This document shows positions 35,187-45,516 of a stretch of DNA of 64,000 nucleotides, piece after piece. The DNA lies in NCBI GenBank assembly GCA_036873755.1, contig JAVTVY010018903.1, positions 1 through 64,000 on the forward strand, given 5' to 3'. The stretch is from Hanleya hanleyi (lineage: Eukaryota > Mollusca > Polyplacophora > Lepidopleurida > Hanleyidae). The translations under genes were made by a program, and so were the position numbers. Under the pieces are notes generated by a model. That model did no database searches. It worked only from the letters and a program-made list of their open reading frames with translations, and had not been told where the DNA came from. Position 1 is the stretch's first letter. Each line of letters begins with the position of its first letter.

Positions 35187-36259
35187 CTAGTTTTTTAAAC
35201 GATCGTGCAAAACAGCTGAATGGCGCTGATCACAGTTGGGAACAGAACATGCGAGCACAAACTTGCAATCTACAAATTTGCATCCACCACGCGAGTTGAA
35301 ACTTTTACAGATCTCTTCTCCCGATGACGTCATAGGACCTTTTTGTCGTTGATGAGAACGCAAGTTTGCGGCCATTAGTGGATGGTTTGTTCGGTTTTGA
35401 AGCCAAACAGTTTGTAAATGTGGCACATCAGTGCCCCTCCTAAATACGTGTTGACCTTGCAGCTTCTTGTAATCCCGGTCATATAGCCAAACAGATGCGG
35501 ATTCGAACCTGGCTAGTAACTGCTAAATTCTCGACGTATATGCCAAATAGTCAATCACGCCTAAGTGATCTAGGATTCCTTCGGACTGCAATTTGTATAA
35601 AATAGCCAAATTCTCAATTGACCACTTGGGAACAGTTAAGCTCTCTAATTTTGGTCTCTGTGGTCCAGTTTTCAAAATAATCTGGCTCTCGCCATCCGAG
35701 TTTAGCACTACTTTTTCTTCTGTGGACAGAGAGCCATCGGTAAAATCTAAAATATCTAAAAAGTTACTCTTACCGCGACTCGCAGTTGAAGCCAAATAGA
35801 CGTGGGGTCCTGCCAAAAAATTTGCTCCCTGGGTACGTTGTTTATGGCACTCTGTGGCTGACCGGAGGGCGGCCCGACACCGACGCTCGACAGATTAGCT
35901 TGTGCAGCTCGTAAAGTTCCAGTTATCTCGCGCACAAAAGGGTCGTCTAACCGCTCAGCCTAGGTTACGTTACTACGAGGTACCGTGGTCCCAGATATAG
36001 TAGTAAAATTACTGGTACTGTTCGAAACGGCCGCTTCGTCGGTCAGTTTTTTGACAACTTTTAATATTAGTTTTTGCTGACCTCTTGGATTTTTTGTGCA
36101 GGCTATGTCTTCTTCAGCTAAAAGTTGCAGTGCTTCCAATGAAGTAAAGCCATCCTTAGCCAACAATTTAATGGCATCGGCAGAGATCTTGAAAGATTTA
36201 GCCCATTTTTCCACCAAAAGCTCATCACTTTCTATAAGCAGATCATTTTCGTCCGCCAT
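35187..36259 (-). pseudogene. Gag-like protein with SAM-like and CCCH domains
   Basis: ATG at 36259 (MADENDLLIES). Residues ~14-70 resemble a SAM domain (LVEKWAKSFKISADAIKLL, DGFTSLEALQLL, NPRGQQKLILKVVKKL). After a TAG near 35960 the sequence resumes with LAGPHVYLASTASRGKSNFL and LTVPKWSIENLAILYKLQ. A TAG interrupts between TSRI and QLLARFESASVWLYDRDY. The C-terminus has a CCCH-type zinc finger, ICKSFNSRGGCKFVDCKF, then ACSVPNCDQRH (spacing C8C4C5C4C3H). Proteins of this layout sit just upstream of YR genes in many invertebrate retroelements and probably bind the element RNA. It ends about 20 bp before the second YR reading starts. Confidence 0.75.
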
Positions 36260-36344
36260 GGTATAAAATAAAATAGAAACTACTAAATAGAAAACAACTA
36301 AAGGCCGCCAGCACTGCACACTGAATTCGTGTGTCAGTTTATCA

Positions 36345-36355
36345 GTTATTTATAC
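36345..36355 (-). promoter_or_regulatory. TATA box of the second YR module
   Basis: GTATAAATAAC on the minus strand, about 88 bp upstream of the gag-like ATG (36259). Spacing suits a start site near 36320 with a short leader. Only sequence and position support it. Confidence 0.5.
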
Positions 36356-36850
36356 GAACCGGTCAAGCCAGCCAGAGTCCGCTAAGCGTATTCTAATTAG
36401 CTAACTTGCATAGAACACGCTAAAGAACTACTACACGTCACACAGGACAAACGGCTCACCCACTCCCGAGACAAACCGAACTACCCGTCCGCGTATTCTA
36501 ATTGTGAATCACAATAGCAATGGAATTTACACCGTACACATTTCAACGAACTGCAAACCTCAGAATTAACATATCTGGCAGCCCAGAAATGATAGTAAAC
36601 ACATGCGTAAATTCGCTAGATCCGCGGTCATTGACTGATCATTAAAATAATATTAACAGGATCAATATACCATAATTTATAACAATAAATAAAGTGCAAT
36701 GCGGTAAGGAATTCGGCATAATGAGAAAGTACATAAATGTAAAAACTCACGGACCAACACGGGAGGCTTGAGAGCGCGAGTAAATCCAATGAATGTATAT
36801 GAATCTCCTTAGTTTGAGGAGCACTTCAATTCACCTGTGGGTTTGATCGT
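36356..36850. other. Non-coding lead region inside the right ITR
   Basis: Between the TATA box and the right inverted repeat. No ORF; probably 5' sequence of the YR elements. Confidence 0.4.
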
Positions 36851-37025
36851 GCTAGAAATCAAACTCAGGAATGGAGTTTTTGGCGGGAACATAAGCGATC
36901 AAGTCGCCGGAGTTGATGGAGGCCCTGGAGGGGGAAGTCTGTTTTTCTGGCATTTGGTATAAGAGGTTTAGAATTACCCCAACAGTATTGCATAATATTA
37001 ATTATTATGCACAAGGTAAGTATAA
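36851..37025. repeat. Right inverted terminal repeat of the DIRS-like unit
   Basis: The partner of the left repeat, inverted. It begins about GCTAGAAATCAAACTCAGG and ends GCACAAGGTAAGTATAA at 37025. The outward-reading end AAG|GTAAGTAT is a perfect 5' splice-site consensus, present at the other end too. Confidence 0.93.
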
Positions 37026-37798
37026 GGTGTCTTGATATAAAATGGTCGAGTTACTGTTCTTTGATAACTATATGTAGTACTGTTTTTATTTGTCATTTAC
37101 GTATTCTAACTCGGTTACCATGATCAGGAAGTACCGTATGCGTCATACCGTATTGTATGACGTGTTCGGATAGGTATTGGGATGTACACGTAGCGTGTTG
37201 GCTATTGTTCATTTATAACATATCACAAAGACTGAACATGTATTGCGAGACGAGAGGAGTCTGTAATCAACAAAACAGGCACAGTAACTCATCATCGCCA
37301 GGTAAGCATACTTAAGTACCATTTTGTTCAAGCTTACTCTTTACTACCTATGATAACTTCCATATACATAAAAACTATCATTTCTAAATGCGAGCAAAAA
37401 GACTATACTACTTCTCCACATCTCGTCAGTTCAGGCGAGTACATTTCAGAACAAATCACCGTCAGCCATGTGTGCCATGCTTCGATACGTGTTGCGTTTC
37501 AATCGTGTGTTATTTTCTGGTTACAGTGTGATTCCATACATTCACTTCACCTGTGACTGGTTGTAGTTGAGAGACAGGAGATGATGTCCGAACATTACTG
37601 ACCTAATAGTTCCTATCCAGAATAAATACAAGACGTGAATCTCAAATTCTCGCCGTTATAAATTTTTCTGCAATACCTATAGCAGTACCAGTTTTTTTAC
37701 TCGTGTGGGATATAATGTTCTGCGACTTAGTGACATATGGCTCTGTGACTTATTCAGACGTTGCGAGAAGAAATATGTAATTTGAATTGAATCTTCCA
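37026..37798. other. Unassigned spacer
   Basis: Flank of the DIRS-like unit up to the MITE. Nothing recognised. Confidence 0.4.
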
Positions 37799-38390
37799 TT
37801 AACCTTATCTGGTCTGGGGGAACTTTCCGCCTTCCACCCCCTCCACCTGTTTGTTTTGTGTTTTTTGTGATTTTTTATTTTTGCTCTTATGTCCGGAACG
37901 CCAAACACTTCAGAGCTGACACGCCGCGACTGTGTAGTCTATCATAATGGGGTCATTTTGAACCTAGTTGCATAACCCAAGTAGAGGATCATGCGTAAAT
38001 TCAAAATGACAACCATGTGGGGTACCAGAAAGTGAGGTTTTCGTCATTTTCTTCGAAATTCCTGCTTTTCTGCAAGGAAAAGTTGGCAAAAGCTATTTTA
38101 TTTCACATCAAATTATTATTTACTAATTTGTCATGCTGTTTTTGCGCAGAAAGCACGTAAATAACAAATCAGACCGAAAAATCGTCCAAAAAATGCCTTT
38201 CCTGAAAATTACGTCTTTGTGACGTTATCATATTGATTTGTTTTACATTTTGTAGTGGAGCTTGACCCAAAGATATAGTGAGGAAAGTTTTAGCACTCTA
38301 ATCTTAGGGATAGGGAAAATATTTGGGGCTCTTTCGTCCTCCCCCCAGGCTGTGGTACATCTCTAAATCGTCCAGGCCAGATGGGGTTAA
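37799..38390. mobile_element. MITE, copy 2
   Basis: 592 bp, with ends TTAACCTTATCTGGTCTGGG and CCAGGCCAGATGGGGTTAA. The interior matches copy 3 in the same orientation (TGTCCGGAACGCCAAA, TAATGGGGTCATTTTGA, GCTTGACCCAAAGATATAGT) and copy 1 in reverse. G/C-rich runs sit just inside both TIRs. Non-coding. Confidence 0.9.
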
Positions 38391-38415
38391 GAAACAATAT
38401 GCGTTTCTATATCAA

Positions 38416-39320
38416 GGAGAGAGAGAATTAAGGTTTAACGTCGCGTTCAGCAATATTTTAGCTATATAGCGACGAGAAAAACAAAATTCTAAGTACTCAA
38501 GCCAATAACTTAGTAATCTAACACATTAAAACATACACACATTAAAACTTATGCAACAAACCGATTTCTCTCAAATAATACAAGACGCAGTCCTCACTCA
38601 CCTGACTAAAAAGATCTTCGAAAGTAGTCGCTCGATAATAAGAATCTCTTACAATCTTAAAATCTATGCAGTCGATAAGAATATGTTTCACTTTGAATTC
38701 TTCGTAGCATGGAATACACTTTGGCTTTTTTATTTAGTAAATGCTCGAGAGTTAATCGTGTATGGCCGATTCTACATCGCCTGGTCATGGTTTGATCGAA
38801 ACGTTTCTGGCTGTTCAGATGAGTATAGCGTGCAGGGTTTTTTTGTTTTTTTTGTTTGTTTTTTTTTAACCCTTGAAGTTTGTTATTATTCACAGCATCC
38901 CATAAAGATTGAAACAGCCGTCTCACATAAGTACAGATAGAGGGTCCGAAATCGATATGGGATTCCAGCAGGATCAACCTGATCATCTATGGCTGCCTTA
39001 GCCATTCTATCAGCCTCAGTGTTACTTTTCATGTAAACTTGACCAGGCAACCAACAAAACAAAATATCAATCTGTTGATCAAATCTAGTCATATAATTGT
39101 AGAATATTCAAGATAGTGGGATGAGTCGAAGTTCAACTGTTAGTCGCTTGAAGGCATGACAGTGAATCTGAAAATATGACATTTTTTTTCTTTTTAGTGG
39201 ACCCAATACCTTCCAAAGCTAAAAATACAGCTTTTGCTTCTGCAGTGAATATCGGTGTATATCAATATCAATCTGCGATTTTCCATTGTCCATCCACTTT
39301 TTGTTATCAACGTCGCCAAT
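38416..39320 (-). mobile_element. LINE 3' end with RNase H (copy 2)
   Basis: Minus strand, 5'-truncated. RNase H readings are: IFTAEAKAV-like with ALEGIGSTKKKK, IFSDSLSCLQAT, FDQQIDILFCWLPGQV, NTEADRMAKAAIDDQVDPAG (C-terminal catalytic Asp region), then RRLFQSLWDAVNN. The 3' UTR ends in CGCTATATAGCTAAAATATT, GAACGCGACGTTAAACCTT and AATTC(TC)n. Frameshifts occur near 39110 and 38990. It provides the empty-site reference for the insertion in copy 1. Confidence 0.85.
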
Positions 39321-39539
39321 AAAAACTGTATTTTGTGTATTTTATATGAAGATGATGTCTGCCATTCTGTTATCCAATTTCTCACAAGTTCTTACCATAA
39401 TCAATATTGGCATTACACGTTTCCACCGTTTCATAGTTTGAGGGAGCGATAGTGTGAAGAGTTGTGGTGCAGATTGGCTCATTGTGTTGAAGAAATTACA
39501 ATGTAGCATAACGATAAAGATTCCAGTGCCAGGCATATT

Positions 39540-41960
39540 TAATTACCACCTATATTATTAAACAGATCATTTTGCATGAATGTAAGCGTTAATTCGGAGT
39601 CCTCGTTGTCTTCAGTAGGATTTCCGGATATTCATGATATTTGTTAGTCATTGCTGTCATTCTACATGCCAATTTTCCCAGTAGGATGCAATCGCAACAT
39701 TTGAACGATTCGTGTTTGAGTAGTTTACAAGTAAAGATTCCTCTAATGACACCATTGTTGTCTAGACATGTTAGATGTGTGTGCAGTCGGTATCCGAGTG
39801 TATTCTATATGACCTGTTTGTATACCCTTTATTTCTACGTTTTGTCTGGTTAGAATGGAAAGGATTTCCGCACACAAGACGAATAGATATGGAGACAGGG
39901 GATCGGATCTCCTTGTCTACACCCCCTTGTAACACTGAAGAACTCCGAAAGAAAGCCGTTTTGAATGACAACATTGATCCATTGTTTTACAGAGGGACCG
40001 AAATTGAAAAAAAGATAAAACATCTGAGATGAAGGACCAAGAGACGGTGTCAACGGCTTTTTCAAAGTCAACCAAAAGGAGTAGATCAGGTACATTTTCT
40101 TGTTCTGTATAGTGCATCAGGTCGTATATCAGCCTTATATTGTCACCTAAATATCTCACGCTCATGAATCCAGATTGGTTTTCTGCGATTAATGTCTCTA
40201 AAACACATTTAATCCTTTCAACAATACACCCTGAGGCAATTTTATAGGTTACATTTAATAATGAAATTGGTCTCCAGTGTTTCATGAATTGTTTTGGTTT
40301 GTCTGGTTTTGGTATACATGTTATGATACCCCGTCTCTGTGTGACTGATAACTGTCCCGTTTGATAGCCATAATTTATTGACCGCACTACAAACACACCC
40401 AAGTCCTCCAGAAAAACTGTTAAAATTCTGTTGTGAATCCATAGGATCCAGGGCTTCAATTATTTTTCATCTTCGTAAGAAAGTTGGTAGCTTCCTGGAG
40501 AGTCAAAAGTCCTTCAAATTTCTCAGTTTGATTTTCATCGAGAATTGGTACTGGTTGTTCGACAGTCGGATGGTGTCGAGATTTCTGGTAGGTTCTTCCA
40601 TTCCTTTCTACAGTACTGGCCTGAATAAAAGTGTTTAGCAGCAGAAAATATTTTAAATTGATCAGTAACAATGTCACTATTGGCCACAAGTTTAGGAATA
40701 GTTTTATTGACATAATCTCGGGACTCAAGTCTGCAGAAATAGCTGGAGGGTTTCTCTCCTTGTACAATCCATTGAGCTCTTGATCTGACAAAATGGCCGT
40801 ATAGTTTTTGCTTACGGATATCATCGAGTTTTGTTTTTTTTTACCTCAAGGAGTTCGAAAGGTATGGATTCCATATTCTCTATGTGCTGAATATCTTTGA
40901 TTAAGTTATTTTCGTTTTCATTTTGTTCTTCCTTGCGAAAGGTCGAGTATGATATTGTGCATATCACACAATATAATTGTCATTAAAAGATTTTGCAGCA
41001 AAAGTTGGTCGTCTATAGTAAATTGTAAGTCGGCGTTGCCGATTACAATAAATTGTTCCTGATTATAGACCGGGACGGCATATTGTTGTTTTACGTCAGA
41101 TATCACTTATCGAATTCGTTCACAATATTTTTCGTCTGTCATTAGACTGTTATTGAATTTCCATAGATCCTTGCCTTTTGTGAATTTGTTCACCTGTAGT
41201 TTTATCAGAACACCCGAGTGATCAGTTCTGTAGCTAGATTCAATAGTCACCTCTTTTATATCTTTTATTATAGACAAAAATGAAGCCGCGCTTGTTTCAG
41301 TGGGTTTCTCCTCGGCCAAGTGTAGCCTTTCAATGTCGGATGAAGTGTCCTAAATGGATCGACGAGTTCGATTTCATCCTTGATTTCTAGAACTATGTTT
41401 CTTGAATTAGGATTGTTTGCGTGTAAGTAATTGTTCGTTTCTAGCTCTGATATCTGTATCAGGTTAAAGTCTCCGCATATAAAAACTACGTCGTTATTAA
41501 ATTCATCTATCAGTTGTGTAACTTGTTCAAAGAAGTCTGGTTCGTCTTCATTCGGTCCATATAAATTTATAAGTGTGACAGGAAGATCTTCAATTTTTAG
41601 ATCTAATGTTAGGAAGTTTCCGGCGTTGTTCATCTTTGTCCCCTTTATTTTGTATTCAAATTTATTGTTACAGAGAATACAAACTCCTCTTGAGTTTGAC
41701 CCATATGAGTTAAAAACTATCTCGAAGCCCCACTGAGATCTAATATATGGCTCTATGTTTTTGTGAAATGTGTGTCTTGCAGGCAAATTATATCACAATG
41801 TTTCTGTTTCCGGTAGTGTAAGACATCTACTCGTGTTTAGGCTGGGCCAGTCCCTGGCAGTTTATAGAGAATTTTCACCACGTTACCAGTCATGTGTGCG
41901 ATTTAACCGAAATAGACATGTTGTGCACGGGGTATATGTTGAATGTAATGAGGGCCCTTG
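39540..41960 (-). pseudogene. L1/Tx1-type ORF2 (endonuclease and RT) relic
   Basis: ORF2 nicks target DNA and primes reverse transcription. Endonuclease pieces: HCDIICLQDTHFT (41830s), then YIRSQWGFEIVFNSYGSNSR, GVCILCNNKFEYKIKG, LINLYGPNEDEPDFF, VVFICGDFNL, PTLKGYTWPRRNP. Next come SYRTDHSGVLIKLQ, KGKDLWKFNNSLM, QYAVPVYNQEQ and LLDENQTEKFEG-like linker. RT pieces: GIITCIPKPDKPKQFMKHWRP, SLLNVTYKIASGCI, LIAENQSGFM, LLLVDFEKAVDTVSWSF and TRGCRQGDPI. The YADD motif is not recognisable after 39850. At least six frameshifts break it. The endonuclease GDFNL and the SDH-like (RTDHSG) positions are preserved. Confidence 0.82.
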
Positions 41961-42617
41961 GTGAGATCTGTGATTGTTCGTGTATACAGGGAGTGTAAGT
42001 TTCAATAGTGTGACCTGGTATTTCTTTTGGGGGGGGGAGAGAAATCAAAGAGACAACTGGTATAAAAGGGGTGTAATATTTGCATAATAGGCGGTTTTGT
42101 TATTTGTGCGAAGCACGTGACCATGTAGAGTAGAGTAACGATTCTACTGAACAATTTTTTTTCCTGAATAGATTCTAATGAATAGTATCACTAGGAACAT
42201 ACAAAGCTGAAGTTTGTTAAACCTACATTTGCCTATACAAAGAGAAAGGTGTTGAAAGGAGGGGAGGTTATGTTCGTTCACATACTCATTCACACACACA
42301 AATACACACAAACAAAGAAATAGGAAAAGCTTGAAAAAATATCGACAAGAAAATTGGGCGCGCAGGCATCAGACATCCGGTCTTCGCCCAGTTTCTATAC
42401 TGGAGAGGATTTGGGTGGGAGGGAGTGGGGGGAGCACACACGTTTCATGTCAGCCAATTGCAATTTACATACATGTACATACATACGCTTTTTCAGCCAA
42501 ATGGCATAGCAAAAAGCACAAAAATACGTGTATTTGTCAGTTTGTGTGGGGACACATTTCACATCTGCTAATCACATATATACAAACGCTTTTTCAGTCA
42601 AATGACATAACAAAACA
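41961..42617. other. Unassigned spacer with (CA)n
   Basis: Short CACACA tract near 42290 and two related ~60-bp stretches containing ACGCTTTTTCAG(C/T)CAAATG (42485 and 42585). No gene seen. Confidence 0.4.
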
Positions 42618-44283
42618 GGGGCGTCGTTAGGGGGGGGGTCGTCCGGTGCGAACGACCCCCCCCCCCCCTTTATGAGGCGCCGTTTGTGACAATATTGTCA
42701 ACGACAAATATATAGAGTTAAAACCAAAATATAAAGTCGCCGTTTGTGAAAATATTGTCAAACACAAATATATAGTTAAAACCTTTGTAAATATATATAA
42801 AACGAAATAAATAGGGCCTATATATAAAGTTTTTTTTTTTTTTTTTTATAAATATTTTTTTAACATAAATAACGATAGGAAGTTAAGACGTTAAATTTAA
42901 CGTAAATATAAAGTACACGAACAAACTTAAATAAAGTGTACATATAAACCGGATATGCCCAAAGGAAGCTGCGCAATCGATGCCCCCCCCCCCACCACCA
43001 CCCCTCACTTTTGATTTAGGGGGGCCCGAATATCTTTTGGTCACCCACTGTTCAGCAGCCCATAAAAATTACAGATAGAGTGCCAGGACGTGTAGTGGTG
43101 TGTTATAGGCCCGTTTTGTTTGTGTCAAACAAGGAAGTCAAATGGAGTCCGGCATATTCTTCAATATCGATGCGGGTTTATGCGAAACAAATGTGAAAAT
43201 AGAACCATAAATCCATATACCTTACGGGGCCTAGGCGGCCCCTGGACCCTCGCCTTTCAGGCTGTGACGATCGCTCATTTTAGCTTTGTGTAAATGAATC
43301 GCTATCATATTGGTTCTAATGTTCCATGATGTAAAGGTCATCAGATTTTTATGTGTTCTTTTTATGTGATAAAAAACAGTCAAATGGATTCAGGCATGAA
43401 GTATGATTTTTTTCAATATCGATGAGTGCTTATAAATGCGAAACATACGTGAAAATAGAATCATAAATCTGCATACATTACGTTCGAATTTATTTCTGGG
43501 AAAACTCTTAGAACGCGTCTCTGGAGATCTGGAACTTCGGAGCTTCCGGGGCCTAAACGGCTCATGGACCCTCGCCTGTTGGGCTGTGAGGATTTCCTTG
43601 TTTTATCTTTGTGTGAATGAATCTTATCTGTAGGCATATTGGTTTCCCTCCCAAGAACTATAAGTCATCGTTTTGTATGTTTTAAATATAACTAGAACGT
43701 CAAATGGATGAAGGCATGAGGTGCGATGTTTTCAATATCGATGCATGCTTATAATCGCGAAAAAAAATCGTGAAAATAGAATCATAAATGTGCATGCAGT
43801 ATGATCAGTTTTATTTCCGGAAAAACGTTCAGAACGCATCTCCGGCTATCTAGGACCCCGGAGCTTCCGGGGCCTAGGCGGCCCCTGAAGCCCCGCCTGT
43901 TGGGCTATGATAGTGGTCCCCCACTTTCAATTACGTTCCGACGCCACTGGGTTAGCCTACGAGGTATATAGGCCCAAAGCTTTATTATTGTGTTTAAGAT
44001 GACAAGAGAATAAAATATAATACTGATATTTGACAAATGACGTGTTAGTTTAATTGTTGGAAATCGTTCGGAATGCATCTCAGGCCATTTAAGGTCTCAG
44101 AGCTGTATAATATAACCCTAAATCTGCATACATTATGTTCAGATTTAATTCCGGGAAAACGCTTAGAACGCATCTCCGGCGATCTAGGACCCCGGAGCTT
44201 CCGGGGCCTAGGCGGCCCCTGGACCCTCGCCTAAAGTGCTATGATAATCGACCCCCCTTTGAAAAATCCTAGCGACGCCCATG
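42618..44283. mobile_element. hAT-like non-autonomous element with internal repeats
   Basis: Left end (CA)GGGGCGTCGTTAGG; right end CCTAGCGACGCCCATG, an imperfect terminal inverted repeat. The 7-bp direct repeat CAAAACA lies at 42611-42617 and 44284-44290, close to the 8 bp expected for hAT. Inside are three to four tandem copies (period ~240-320 bp) of a module with GTCAAATGGA, CAATATCGATG, GTGAAAATAGAATCATAAAT, ACGCATCTCCGG and CTTCCGGGGCCTAGGCGGCC. A G-tract hairpin follows the left end. No transposase. A CGTTCCGACGCCACTG word at 43932-43948 may be the end of a nested relative. Confidence 0.65.
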
Positions 44284-44796
44284 CAAAACATAAAAAATAC
44301 ACTGGTACTTGGCAATATTTTGTCATAAATATCTCAGCTTTTTTTCAGGCATTTGTAGGAAGGTGTATTTGTTGTCATTTAGAAAGTGACATTTTGCCAT
44401 TAGTGTACACCCCAAATTAACGAAAAAAAACATGCAAATTACGGTCATTTGTCACCAAGAAATCTTAGCTATATACGAATTTCCATATGCTAGAAAAATA
44501 CAAATTACTGCCAAATGCTATGGAAAAATGGAAAACGCATAGTTTAAGGTTGTTTCTGCTACAAGTCGATGCAGTAAGAATGAGCCTATCACCTTCATGG
44601 CATATCCTGAATAGTCACTATTTTATAGTTTATTCAGACAGTGGTAGATAAAATCTGCGCTCATTCGCATATATTTTCGGACTAGAATTTCCTGTATTAG
44701 GATTTGTCAGGGGAAGAAAAAGATAACTCAGAGTCTACATTGCCAAATTATTGCTTTGTCAACTGATAATTAAAGTTCGACTACTTGCCATACAGT
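44284..44796. other. Unassigned spacer
   Basis: Nothing recognised. Confidence 0.4.
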
Positions 44797-45516
44797 TTAT
44801 CGGCCGGTTTCAGTAACCCGGTGTCGTTCGACGTCCTCTTCTTTTATCTCTGTACCGTTGACGTATAGCCGGCCCCGAACAAATCGCACTTTCTTGCCTT
44901 CGTTGTAGGATTTGTTCATATGATCTCTAAATATGTTTTTCTTCCTTCTGCCCTCTGGAATTAAGTCGTCAGTCACGAAAACCGGACTGTCGCTCAGTGC
45001 TTTTTAGCCTGTAGAAGTACTTCGCTGCGTTCCGGCCTGTAGATGAATTTGACGATGTCTCGGATTGTCCGTTCTTTTCTCACCGGTACGGCGCACTTTT
45101 TCCAGGGTTATATTTTGCAAATGAAGTTTGTTTTGAATTAGATCCTTTACAATCTCGGTAGGATTTTCTGCGGGCTTTTTCTCTATTCCCTCGAACCGAA
45201 GATTATATCCTCTATCATGACGTTCATTCTGCAGGACTCTCTCTTTTAGAGCTTCATTTTCCTTAGTAAGGTCCTGGACTCTCACGCGAAGCAGTTTCAG
45301 CTCTGGGAGCACAAATCGGTCCAACACTTTTTGAGGAAGCTCTATTGTTACCGAACTATTTTATTTAGTGTATGCTGTAGAGCGTTTACAAATGAGTCCT
45401 GTGGTTTGGTGGCGGCGGCCATGTTGTTATTGTGGGTCTCAGTATCGCTCATGAAATCCGTAATTTGTTTTTTTCTTCGTGACTTCTTTCTCGGTACGTC
45501 GTGTTTTTGGCGGCAT
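44797..45516 (-). pseudogene. L1-type ORF1 protein relic
   Basis: ATG at 45516 opens MPPKTRRTEKEVTKK; a shift gives QITDFMSDTETHNNN and AAATKPQDSFVNALQHTLNK. A second shift gives a coiled coil (LPELKLLRVRVQDLTKENEA), then an RRM-like core (HDRGYNLRFEGIEKKPAENP, LEKVRRTGEK). A third shift near 45010 leads to the C-terminal domain KALSDSPVFVTDDLIPEGRR, NIFRDHMNKSYNEGKKVRF, RGRLYVNGTEI and a TAA at 44797. So the full length is about 235 codons, near the usual size. It lies upstream of, and in the same orientation as, the ORF2 relic at 39.5-42.0 kb, from which the hAT-like element separates it. Confidence 0.8.

Larger units (their letters stand above)
27540..37025 (-). mobile_element. Composite DIRS-like tyrosine-recombinase retroelement
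   Basis: A 9.49-kb unit delimited by inverted terminal repeats. Read 37025 to 27540 it holds a TATA box, a gag-like protein with SAM-like and CCCH domains, a YR with its RT deleted, 1.4 kb of spacer, then DIRS-like gag, RT, RNase H and YR ending inside the left repeat. DIRS elements replicate by RT but integrate with a YR, so they leave no target duplication; none is seen. Two YR modules in one pair of ITRs is not the usual layout of 5-6 kb. The simplest reading is an internally deleted YR element inserted in the 5' region of a DIRS element. All ORFs are damaged. Confidence 0.75.
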
